Shown here: piece after piece, positions 19,101 through 26,198 of the stretch
Layout of the letters: each line of letters starts with the position of its first letter
Position numbering within the stretch: position 1 is the stretch's first letter
Assembly: GCA_020632975.1 (NCBI GenBank)
Contig: JACKEL010000005.1
Location: forward strand, 1-64,000
DNA from: Myxococcales bacterium
Lineage (GTDB): Bacteria; Myxococcota_C; UBA6777
Direction of reading: 5' to 3'
DNA length: 64,000 nucleotides
Position numbers and translations under genes: made by a program
The notes under the pieces: model-generated
Databases searched by the model: none
Told to the model about the DNA's origin: nothing
The model's input: the letters and a program-made list of their open reading frames with translations, nothing else

Positions 19101-19703
19101 CAGTCTCTCTGCCCCGCTGGTCTCGTCTGCAACGAAGGACAATGCCGCCAAAAATGCAGCAACGGAGAGTGTCCCGCTGGACTCGTCTGCCAAAACGACG
19201 TTTGTGTGGGAGATGCCTGCAAAAACATCAATTGCGATCCTGACAAACGCTGCGTTGCGGGCAAGTGCGTCGATGCTTGTGCACTCGTCACCTGCCCAGA
19301 AGGAAGCCACTGCATCACCCAAGGCAACAAGACCCACTGTCTCCCAGATGGACAAGAACCGAACTTTGAACCCTCAAACGAGATCGCTCCAGAAGGCACG
19401 CAAAGCGAGTCCCAAGGCGAGATCAACTTCGATCAGGGTGAGACCCTTCTGAGTGAGCAAACGCTCCCTGATGCCTCCAACAATGATGCTTTGGAGGTAT
19501 CCCTTGAGAACACGCAAGTCGCTGATGTGATGCAAAAAGAAGATGGAAACAAACAAACTGGAAGCGGCTCAGACGACGTAAACCAAGAAGGACGTCTTCA
19601 GTCTCCAGGTTGCAGTTGCCAAAGCGATCCATCCAGCGACCTAGGAATCTTTGCGATGTTTTTGTTTGTGTTGCTCTTGGTTCGTCGACGCCCCGCCCTT
19701 TAA
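16188..19703 (+). CDS. Exported FG-GAP/MopE-repeat protein with MYXO-CTERM-like tail
   Basis: The product has 1171 residues. The ATG at 16188 follows AGAGG; an earlier in-frame ATG at 16137 is less likely. The signal peptide ends near LAHAQC. Residues 140-520 contain about seven FG-GAP/VCBS-type calcium-binding loops (DSNNDGKID, DIDNDGKPD, DLDGDGKVE, DLDGDGIQE, DLDKDGKPE, DFNGDKNPD, DVNNDGRSE), predicting an integrin-alpha-like propeller. A CARDB-like segment lies near 590-700. Six MopE-type motifs and cysteine-rich units follow. The tail has PGCSCQS, a hydrophobic helix and RRR, resembling MYXO-CTERM. It is a paralog of the preceding gene in its C-terminal half, with a different propeller at the front. 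Function is probably surface binding or adhesion; the ligand is unknown. Confidence 0.85.
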   Translation: MRRKKENRFLQSNHPSIPISIQRMIWGMGILVWMGLLGPSLAHAQCPIAQQCGASCCPSQQLCYQGQCAPQGASCQQNSDCAAGSYCNPELQHCLVQVATNAQCTYRPPIGQFSPSPLWEWSTSTTLPTFNNVMMAPMVMALQDSNNDGKIDIKDMPSVVFMSYVSGGSFAEEGVVRALRGDTGQEIFTISNPSYRVNALGSLALGDIDNDGKPDIVAPRYAGKSVYNGGIYAFDNAGNFKWVSKFSNGQIAPLTVGWGGASLADLDGDGKVEVIVGNTIVRGSDGVVICQGVGGNGSPDYRPLSVVADLDGDGIQEIVTGSTAYRNNCSTMWTSGGADGYTAVADLDKDGKPEMIVISQGAVRVHNGQTGTLITSAAIPGGGGGPPTIADFNGDKNPDIASAGRDYYVIYAFDGGTKKLSLLWQFKTQDWSSAQTGSSVFDFEGDGKAEAVYNDELFMRVFNGNNGNVLYSTSNRSATTLEYPVIVDVNNDGRSEIVFSSNNGTMARLRVFRDTLDNWVDTRNIWNQHAYNVTNICTGPTDPFCPPGHRFGQIPAKPLANWKTTGLNNFRQNVQGSGLFEAADLILKDLRFSCDVTPNKLLAGVWLFNQGAKKIPAQLPITIYQGDPTGTKQKLATVLTTRDLDPGEGIFLTTSITPLTTLPNRAYAAADDDGTGKQTRNECDKTNNFNTATIPPRDKDICDGQDDDCDGKTDEDYPTKDQACEVGVGGCKEVGKYVCKADGTGVECSATGKAPTPEICDGIDNDCNGQIDENLTQGCTNACGSGFEICKNGTWENCSARQPTTEQCNNIDDDCDGQVDNNIPERACQTLCGSGQERCVAGQWAFCTAPQPIPEDCNGKDDDCDGQIDNGLTPRPCQGPCGNGTATCQGGKWGGCSGPAPQTETCNGKDDDCDGVIDNGLTRTCSSACGEGKETCRNGSWENCSAPKPSNEICDGKDNNCDGKVDNETNGQSLCPAGLVCNEGQCRQKCSNGECPAGLVCQNDVCVGDACKNINCDPDKRCVAGKCVDACALVTCPEGSHCITQGNKTHCLPDGQEPNFEPSNEIAPEGTQSESQGEINFDQGETLLSEQTLPDASNNDALEVSLENTQVADVMQKEDGNKQTGSGSDDVNQEGRLQSPGCSCQSDPSSDLGIFAMFLFVLLLVRRRPAL
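18699..19111 (+). repeat. Nearly identical tract shared with 14665-15077 (copy 2)
   Basis: Second copy of the MopE-motif tract, offset by 4034 bases from the first, in the neighbouring paralogous gene. Confidence 0.8.
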
Positions 19704-19736
19704 GACCACGCCCCTTTCGCCCCCCCCAGAGACTTC

Positions 19737-21044
19737 CTAACGAGCCTCAAACGCACGAACTTCCCCAGATGCAGAACGCACCGTGTAACGATCTTCCCCG
19801 GCCTGTACGCGGATGTTTCCAGCATTTAGCAGAGCCCGCTGCCCCATCACAGAAACCAACTCACTCGTCACATAGCCACACTTTTCCCCATCGATCATCC
19901 CCGAAGTCGTGACAAACAACGAAAGATCGGGGATGGGAGAGATCCGCTTTAAGACCTCATCGCTAGGGTGACAGTACGAGTTTTGACGACCTGCACTGAT
20001 CAAGATCATCTGTGGAGAAAGCGCATCCAAAAGCCCTTGGGATGAGCTGGTTCGACTACCGTGATGGTGTGCGCGATACACTTCGACAGGATCAACGATC
20101 TTGGCCAAAGTGCTCTCAACATCGGGCGTATCGATGCCACCACCTGTAAGGTCACCTGCGGTCCAAAACTGAAACTTACCAAGCGAGATCAAAGTCCCCA
20201 CACTTCGGCAGTTTTCATCTGCACCACAGTCCACTTTGGCGAGTGTTCCATCTTTTTGCAGGACGGAGCCGTTGGTCGTGACCACCTGCAACTTGACGCC
20301 GGCTCCCAAGTCCACGCTAGGAAAGGACTCTGGCCCACTTCCGTCAAGGGTTTTGCGGATATTTGGAAACAAGCTACGCACGGAAGAGTACGAAGTGCTT
20401 TTGCTAAAGCCACCGCGATCCCACCAAGCCTCGGTTGGACGGCGATCATCGTCTGTATTGGGACGACCATCCTCCCCATAAACCAACTTCGCGAATCCAC
20501 CGACGTGATCGGCATCGTAGTGTGTAGCGATCACGATATCAAAGCGATTGATGCCTTCTTTTCGCACAAAGTCGATCAAAGCATCGACATCTTCTTCGCG
20601 TCCTGCGTCGATCAAGACGGTCTTTCCGCCCGCAACGCGGATCAACAAAGCATCGCCCTGCCCCACATCCACCATATCGATCGTCAAAACGCCCGAGAGC
20701 ACTTCAAAAGCGCTTCCCAAACGGGAAGAAGCCCCATCCTGCTCCCACAAGACATCATAAAATCCCGCTGCTGCGCCTTTTGGCAGGACAGCCTCCGCTT
20801 TCCCAGGCTCCAACACCCGCAGTTCTTGGAGAGCGATCTTGGAGCCATCCGCCCCAACCAACCAAGCTTTTGCGGTGCTATCGAAGCCTTCGCCCAAAAG
20901 CGTCAATGGGCTATCTTGTTGATTTGGTGCGCTCGCAGGACGAATCGCCACGAGGCTTGGAGGTGTTGGCGCAGAACAACTAAGCGCAACAAGCCCCACC
21001 ACCAGACTGCACAACCAACCACCAAACAAGACAAACCGCAACAT
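19737..21044 (-). CDS. Metallo-beta-lactamase-fold lipoprotein, ComEC C-domain-like
   Basis: The product has 435 residues, with GGAGG before the ATG. Cys23 after LVALS marks a lipoprotein. Residues 28-115 look like an IPT/TIG immunoglobulin-type domain. The hydrolase domain begins near VDVGQGDALLI, the hallmark opening of the ComEC/Rec2 C-terminal domain, and has the metal site HYDADH (His175-His180) plus a later HHHGS. No competence-type membrane segments are present, so it is a stand-alone exported enzyme. Relatives act as nucleases or phosphodiesterases, but the substrate here is unknown. It follows the cNMP-domain gene by 63 bp on the same strand. Confidence 0.85.
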   Translation of the reverse strand: MLRFVLFGGWLCSLVVGLVALSCSAPTPPSLVAIRPASAPNQQDSPLTLLGEGFDSTAKAWLVGADGSKIALQELRVLEPGKAEAVLPKGAAAGFYDVLWEQDGASSRLGSAFEVLSGVLTIDMVDVGQGDALLIRVAGGKTVLIDAGREEDVDALIDFVRKEGINRFDIVIATHYDADHVGGFAKLVYGEDGRPNTDDDRRPTEAWWDRGGFSKSTSYSSVRSLFPNIRKTLDGSGPESFPSVDLGAGVKLQVVTTNGSVLQKDGTLAKVDCGADENCRSVGTLISLGKFQFWTAGDLTGGGIDTPDVESTLAKIVDPVEVYRAHHHGSRTSSSQGLLDALSPQMILISAGRQNSYCHPSDEVLKRISPIPDLSLFVTTSGMIDGEKCGYVTSELVSVMGQRALLNAGNIRVQAGEDRYTVRSASGEVRAFEAR

Positions 21045-21107
21045 GATGCCTCCTTGCTAGGCACGATATCCCCACGTGTTGTTTGTACGGACTTCTTGGT
21101 GTTTCCG

Positions 21108-22520
21108 TCACACAGACCACATCGAAGAAAGCGCGCCAACTTCGCGACGACGCTGTTCTGAGATATTGCGCAGTAACTCGATCGCTTTTGGAAAACGCGA
21201 GCGAACTTGTACAGCATCCTCAAAACGCAGCTTGAGTAAGATACAATCTTCCACCAAGCGAATGCTATAAGGCATCCCACCGCGTCCTAGGATCGCACTC
21301 TCGCCAAAGAAGTCCCCTACACCCAGTGTCTGAAAACTTACCTCTTCGTGTGTACTTTTTCTCTTCATAAACTCCACGGTCCCACCCGCGATCAAGTACA
21401 AAGCATTGGAAGGCTGGCCTTCTTGCAACATGATCAAGCCTTCTTTGGCTTCGAGCACAGAGAAAAATTCAACGAATGCGACACGTTCGGCTGTAGGGAG
21501 CGGAAAAAACAGAAAGGAAGTGAGCAACAAGTTGTGGACAAGGCGTTGGTAAACAAAACGCCGCAACTCGATATCAACATTGGGATAGGCTTGTACAACG
21601 CCGCGCAAGTCTTCGCGTGTGAGACGCAAAAGCTGACAAGGCCCCAAGCAAGTGACTGTTGCTGTACGACGAAGCGGCGTTAACAACGCGATCTCACCAA
21701 AGAATTGACCCGGGCCAAGCTCGGCCAAGACCTCTTCTTCCCCATCCACCCGACGTGTCAGAACAACACGTCCTTCGCTAATCAAAAAAAACTCGTTCCC
21801 TCGTTCCCCTTGTCGCATCAAGATTTGACCGTCCACAGCTTCGACAGGAAACAAATAATCCATCAAAGCTGCCGTACTATCGGCATCCAAGCGACTAAAC
21901 AGATCAGGCAAGCGTTGCATCGCTTCTTGCTGGGTGGCTTCCCTGCGACGAAACTCTTCTAACGCAACTTGATCGATCTCTTGGGTTTCGGGTCCACGGG
22001 GGATATCACCCTCGATTTGAGGGCGGAGAGGTTCTTGGGGAGTCGGTTCGACCCAAGAGATCGGTATCTCGCCACTGCTGCTCTCTTGCTCATCCAAAGA
22101 AAGACTTGATGGCGAGAGTTCAGCGACAGACATCGATGTGCTTGGGTCCAAGGAAACGGCGGGAGCTTCGAGGCCTTCAGAAGGAGCCGCGTAGCGTTCG
22201 TTGTAGAAAGCCGCGAGGCGACGAGAGAGACGTTCGTAGGCGGCAAAGTCCAAAAGCGCCAAGGCTTTTGAGCAACTAATCGCCCGAAGGTATTGGCCTC
22301 TGTGTGCGAGGCCCATCGCGATATCAGCGTATGCTTCTATCGCCTCTTCTCTTCGACCACAACGCGCAAGCAAAGACGCTCGCAAAGACGAAAGTTCCGA
22401 ATCATCGGGAGTTTCCTTGAGAAGCTTGTCACATTCGACCAAGGCATCCTCAAAGTAACCTTGCTGCTCCAGCCAAGCAATCAGCTTTCTGCCTTCTTGC
22501 ACAATCTTTCCATCCCGCAC
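21108..22520 (-). CDS. TPR protein with two cyclic-nucleotide-binding domains
   Basis: The product has 470 residues from a GTG start at 22520; no strong ribosome site is visible, so the start is uncertain. Residues 1-110 are TPR-like helices. A Ser/Pro/Glu-rich linker spans about 115-190. Two cNMP-binding domains follow, near 205-320 (phosphate-cassette-like FGEIALLTPLRRTATV) and 335-455 (FGESAILGRGGMPYSI). The first cassette keeps the Arg expected to contact the phosphate (RRTA); the second has PYS and may not bind nucleotide. There is no output domain or DNA-binding helix, so it probably works through protein contacts. It is flanked by lipoprotein genes on the same strand. Confidence 0.85.
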   Translation of the reverse strand: MRDGKIVQEGRKLIAWLEQQGYFEDALVECDKLLKETPDDSELSSLRASLLARCGRREEAIEAYADIAMGLAHRGQYLRAISCSKALALLDFAAYERLSRRLAAFYNERYAAPSEGLEAPAVSLDPSTSMSVAELSPSSLSLDEQESSSGEIPISWVEPTPQEPLRPQIEGDIPRGPETQEIDQVALEEFRRREATQQEAMQRLPDLFSRLDADSTAALMDYLFPVEAVDGQILMRQGERGNEFFLISEGRVVLTRRVDGEEEVLAELGPGQFFGEIALLTPLRRTATVTCLGPCQLLRLTREDLRGVVQAYPNVDIELRRFVYQRLVHNLLLTSFLFFPLPTAERVAFVEFFSVLEAKEGLIMLQEGQPSNALYLIAGGTVEFMKRKSTHEEVSFQTLGVGDFFGESAILGRGGMPYSIRLVEDCILLKLRFEDAVQVRSRFPKAIELLRNISEQRRREVGALSSMWSV

Positions 22521-22594
22521 AACGGCGAGAGACCGCCGCCTTGCTCTCTATATGGAGAAGTCGAAGCCCCAACCCTCTTCCCCAAGGTCGGGCC

Positions 22595-22975
22595 TTACTG
22601 GACGGTCACGACGACAGGGACACTTTGTGTGATGCCGTTCATGGTGATGTAGAGCTTGGTTTCGCCAGCTGCGATACCTTGGATATCAAACTTGATGGCG
22701 TCTTGCCCTGCTGCAACCACGATGCCTGCGGGATCTTGGCTGGCGGGACGAATGATCGCACTGTCACCAAAGCTAAATGTCGCGGTGGTTTCGGCACCAC
22801 AAGACTTGCTCAAGGTGGTCGTCACTGACACGGTCTGATCGATCTTAGCGCGAACAACGGTGGGCAACATTGTTATGGGTACACAGTCTCGTGGCTGCAC
22901 AGAACAAGCCGAAGAAAGCGTGCCCAAACAAACGAGGGAGAGAAACAGGAGAGAGAACTTGAGCGGTCGGATCAT
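22595..22975 (-). CDS. Small lipoprotein with Ig-like fold
   Basis: The product has 126 residues. The ATG at 22975 has GGAGG upstream. A lipoprotein signal peptide ends in LSSAC. The mature part has alternating beta strands (VVRAKIDQTVSVTTTL, IKFDIQGIAAGETKLYI, SVPVVVTVQ) typical of a bacterial Ig-like (BIG2-like) domain, with two Cys that could pair. No specific function can be assigned. It lies upstream of the TPR/cNMP gene, with a 74-bp gap. Confidence 0.7.
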   Translation of the reverse strand: MIRPLKFSLLFLSLVCLGTLSSACSVQPRDCVPITMLPTVVRAKIDQTVSVTTTLSKSCGAETTATFSFGDSAIIRPASQDPAGIVVAAGQDAIKFDIQGIAAGETKLYITMNGITQSVPVVVTVQ

Positions 22976-23266
22976 CGAAAAAGCCTCCAAAAAAGGGCTG
23001 CGTGCGTCACTCTTGGGCGCACAAATATGGCCCACAACGAATCAAGCCTTGCTTTGATGCAAAGCCTGCAGGTGAAGATTTCGTCACCTGGGTTCCTTGA
23101 GTCTAAACTCGTCCTTGTGTATAAACACCGCGACGCTTTGACGCATCTGCCATCTGCGACGATGTTTTTTCTTTTGTTCGTGCAAAAATTGCAGACTGGA
23201 GCGTATAAAGCAAAAAAGAACGCGATGTCAAGACGACACGTACGGTCCCCACACAAAGGAGACACC

Positions 23267-23887
23267 ATGTTCGCTCAAAGTTATCGATGGCTCGCAGGCT
23301 TGGGCGCCCTTTCGCTGCTCTTTTTCACACAAGCAACCCACGCAGAAGAAAAAGAGCCCCTTAGCCCAACGCAAGAACGGCGACTCAGCAAGATCAGCAG
23401 TCGCATCACATCCTTGGAGATGCGTCTGCGCAACCTCTCCTCGCGCTCTGAACGCTTGAGCGAAAAGATCTTTAAAAAGAACTTTGCCTTTGGCGCACCG
23501 CGCTTGCGCATCGTCTACGAAGATCGTTTGGGCTGCACTTTCCGCGTCAATGGCTCTCGGATCATGCTCAACAACAAAGAGATCTTCAAACACGATATCA
23601 AGACACAAGCCCCGATCAAAGGGCGCAAGATCATCTTTGATCAAAATGTCAAAGAAGGCCGCCAACGCATCTTTGCGGTCTACCAAGTCCAAGGCTACGG
23701 ATGCGGCGTCTTTAGCTACATGAACAAGTACAAACTACGCGCACAAAAAACCATCGTCGCTCCCGTGGCCAAAGGACAACTCGTCGAAGTTGTGATCGCT
23801 CCCATCGACAAAGGCGGCGATATCAACACCCGCGTCGATATCAAAGTAGAAGTCACCAACGGCCCCAACAACACCCCCAAACGCTAA
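23267..23887 (+). CDS. Exported coiled-coil protein of unknown function
   Basis: The product has 206 residues. The ATG at 23267 follows AAAGGAG and gives a clean signal peptide ending near THAEE; the frame is open further upstream but without a ribosome site. Residues 35-75 form a coiled coil (repeated LSKISSRITSLEMRL and LSSRSERLSEKI). The rest is beta-rich with two Cys (LGCTF, GYGCGVF) likely to pair in the periplasm. It is followed 6 bp later by a lipoprotein gene, so the two are probably one operon. Family not recognised. Confidence 0.75.
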   Translation: MFAQSYRWLAGLGALSLLFFTQATHAEEKEPLSPTQERRLSKISSRITSLEMRLRNLSSRSERLSEKIFKKNFAFGAPRLRIVYEDRLGCTFRVNGSRIMLNNKEIFKHDIKTQAPIKGRKIIFDQNVKEGRQRIFAVYQVQGYGCGVFSYMNKYKLRAQKTIVAPVAKGQLVEVVIAPIDKGGDINTRVDIKVEVTNGPNNTPKR

Positions 23888-23893
23888 TCCATC

Positions 23894-24604
23894 ATGCCAA
23901 GATCTTTCCTCACGTTATTCGTCTTGTCCCTCGCAATCAGCGGTTGTGCAAGCCCTTCAGCTTTTTATCGCAACCCCCGCCCTGCTTCGTACTACACAGC
24001 ACACTACTGTTTTGAAGTCCCCGAACAAGTCGTGATCGAAGCTGTCGAGGAATTCCTCAAGCAGCGAAACTTCCCGATACATCGTCATGATCGGCCCAAC
24101 CGCCGCTATGAGACAAAGCCTGTTGTGTTTGAACGTTATGGGCGTCGTTGGCGGGACTACGGGCACCTTGCTTCTTTGCACTTCCGCGTCACCCACAGCA
24201 AAGGGACGATCAATCTTCAAGGTCTGCCCAAGTGGGCTTTGGATGGAAAAGCTCCCAAGGCCCCAAAGCCACCACAGCGCAAAGACTTTCCCAACGAAGA
24301 TGCCTTTTCCCAAGCCCAACAGGACTATTACAAACGTCTCGAAACGCTCACGGACACCATGCAACGCGGCGTCGATCTCGCAAAGACATGGCAAGGTTGT
24401 AGGATACGCGACTCAAAACTGCGAACCGTCGTGCATATTACGGCCAAGATACGCGCTTACAAACTCGAACGCCCTTTCTACACCATCAATCCCAAAGGGC
24501 CCTCTTCCCCCGTCCGCAGCGATCATACCATCGAGTACAGCATCTTGCGGCTTCTTGCGCGTCGTCTCAAACGTGCGCGTTTTATGCCGCCCCTCCTCTA
24601 CTAG
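23894..24604 (+). CDS. Hypothetical lipoprotein
   Basis: The product has 236 residues, starting 6 bp after the previous stop. The lipoprotein signal is AISGCAS. The mature part is basic, rich in Tyr and Arg, with a Pro/Lys-rich stretch (KAPKAPKPPQ) in the middle. No catalytic motif is seen. Tight linkage to the exported coiled-coil gene suggests a shared envelope role. Confidence 0.75.
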   Translation: MPRSFLTLFVLSLAISGCASPSAFYRNPRPASYYTAHYCFEVPEQVVIEAVEEFLKQRNFPIHRHDRPNRRYETKPVVFERYGRRWRDYGHLASLHFRVTHSKGTINLQGLPKWALDGKAPKAPKPPQRKDFPNEDAFSQAQQDYYKRLETLTDTMQRGVDLAKTWQGCRIRDSKLRTVVHITAKIRAYKLERPFYTINPKGPSSPVRSDHTIEYSILRLLARRLKRARFMPPLLY

Positions 24605-24654
24605 CACACTTCTCTGCTGGCCCACTTCAAAACATCCCCTTGCAAAGATCTCCG

Positions 24655-25128
24655 TTACTTCGATGCTTCCGCCTTTTTTCTATCCAAGTAGGCCGTCAGA
24701 CGGCGCTTTGGAGAAGGCGTCTTGCCTGTTTGTCGAAAAGCCAGATAGTCCTTGATGATCTGCGCATGATCGAAACACAGCGGTTCGGGCGGCGTGACGG
24801 GGGAAACAAGCTGCACATTTTTCGCATCGTCCGCAGCTTGAGGCACCCCTTGTGCTTGCCCAACGAAAACCACCGAAGTCACGTGTTGTCGATCATCTCG
24901 CGAAGGATCTGAGTACGCATAAAGCATCGCATCCAACTCGACGTCCAGACCCGTCTCTTCTTTGATCTCGCGCACAGCTGCCACTTCGACGGGCTCGCCA
25001 TAATCCACAAATCCGCCAGGGATCGCCCATCCGTAGGGAGGGTTCTTCCGCTCGATCAATACGATCTGAGAACCAATCTCAACAATGACATCGACCGCCA
25101 AACTGGGGTTACGAGGATGGTTGGACAT
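24655..25128 (-). CDS. NUDIX hydrolase
   Basis: The product has 157 residues. The ATG at 25128 follows AAGGATG; the longer open frame upstream is non-coding in character. A full Nudix box is present at about residues 39-61: GGFVDYGEP, then REIKEETGL, with the metal-binding Glu residues intact. The N-terminal VDVIVEIGSQIVLIERKN and PPYGWAIPGG are typical of the ADP-ribose pyrophosphatase/MutT-like branch. It probably hydrolyses a nucleoside diphosphate derivative; the substrate is unknown. It is the last gene of the rpsB-to-tsaB block. Confidence 0.88.
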   Translation of the reverse strand: MSNHPRNPSLAVDVIVEIGSQIVLIERKNPPYGWAIPGGFVDYGEPVEVAAVREIKEETGLDVELDAMLYAYSDPSRDDRQHVTSVVFVGQAQGVPQAADDAKNVQLVSPVTPPEPLCFDHAQIIKDYLAFRQTGKTPSPKRRLTAYLDRKKAEASK

Positions 25129-25247
25129 CGACGCATCCTTTCTTTTTCTGACAAAGCCATCACGTAAGAACTCGCATATCGCGGGTTCTACGGGCCCTTG
25201 CATATGTTTTGAATGTGATAAACCCTCAAGAAAGACACAAACGAAGC

Positions 25248-26171
25248 TTAACCCGCAGAAAACAAGACATCGTGGAGATCCGCAAGCGTATCGCTCAACC
25301 AAAAAGAGGCCTCTTCGTCCCTCTCTTTGGAGACCACGACTTTGATCTCTTCTGGGTTCTTCTGAAGCTCTGCATCTGCCGCACGAACGTAAAGCGGCAA
25401 CACGCTCCAAGGTGCGCTAGGTACCTTTCCTTGACGCATCTCGCGTTGTGCCAAAGCGACAAGCGCGCTACCACGCAACGAGATCGGCTGTGCAGGCCAA
25501 CGAAGTTGCTTGGGGGCTTTTTCTGCCCACATCGCTCCATAGACGGAAGCCCCCGTCCCTACGAGCATGACAGGCTCAGGCCAACAAGCAATCGCCTCAC
25601 CAAGCTGTTTTGGAGAAAGCATCAAAGGTGAGGAACAAGCCCGAAGGACCGAACAAGTCGCCTTCGACGCGTGCCCTGTGACAGCATGACCACTCGCAAA
25701 CAAAGGCGAGGGTTGCGGAACCACAAGGCTCTCTTCTTCAAGGCGATGAAAGCTCGTATACACCTGATCTTTGCGAGCATCGACGCAAGATATCACCCAT
25801 CTTTCCGAAGAGATCGGCGCGCTCCATGCCCAAGCCTCAAGAGAAGAAACCCCTACCAACGGGATATCCAAAGCCCACGCCAAACCTTGCGCAGTGGACA
25901 CCCCCACACGCAACCCCGTGAAAGAACCTGGGCCGCATCCGACAACCATCGCTTCAAGATGTGAAAGTTCCCAATCCACGAGCGTTAGCATCGACTCAAG
26001 CTGACTCAAGATCTGCTGACTGTGCCCAGTCCCCGACCAAAAGCACTGTTCAGCCACAACCAAGTCACCATCCACCAGCGCCAACGACGCATAAGGCGTC
26101 GAAGTATCCAATGCAAACCAACGCTTCGGTCGCTGCGACAATTGTGCGACCTGTTCCAAGATCTCGCTCAC
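25248..26171 (-). CDS. tsaB: tRNA N6-threonylcarbamoyladenosine biosynthesis protein TsaB
   Basis: The product has 307 residues from a GTG start at 26171. The ASKHA-fold opening LALDTST-like (FALDTSTPYASLALVDG), the H-S-x-x-I motif (GHSQQILSQLESML) and GPGSFTGLRVG are diagnostic of TsaB (YeaZ). TsaB pairs with TsaD and TsaE to make t6A37 in ANN-decoding tRNAs. The protein is longer than typical TsaB (about 230 residues), mainly at the C-terminus. It starts 27 bp after the rseP stop and is likely co-transcribed. Confidence 0.9.
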   Translation of the reverse strand: MSEILEQVAQLSQRPKRWFALDTSTPYASLALVDGDLVVAEQCFWSGTGHSQQILSQLESMLTLVDWELSHLEAMVVGCGPGSFTGLRVGVSTAQGLAWALDIPLVGVSSLEAWAWSAPISSERWVISCVDARKDQVYTSFHRLEEESLVVPQPSPLFASGHAVTGHASKATCSVLRACSSPLMLSPKQLGEAIACWPEPVMLVGTGASVYGAMWAEKAPKQLRWPAQPISLRGSALVALAQREMRQGKVPSAPWSVLPLYVRAADAELQKNPEEIKVVVSKERDEEASFWLSDTLADLHDVLFSAG

Positions 26172-26198
26172 ACCTGCACCTGTTGATTCGAAAAAGTC

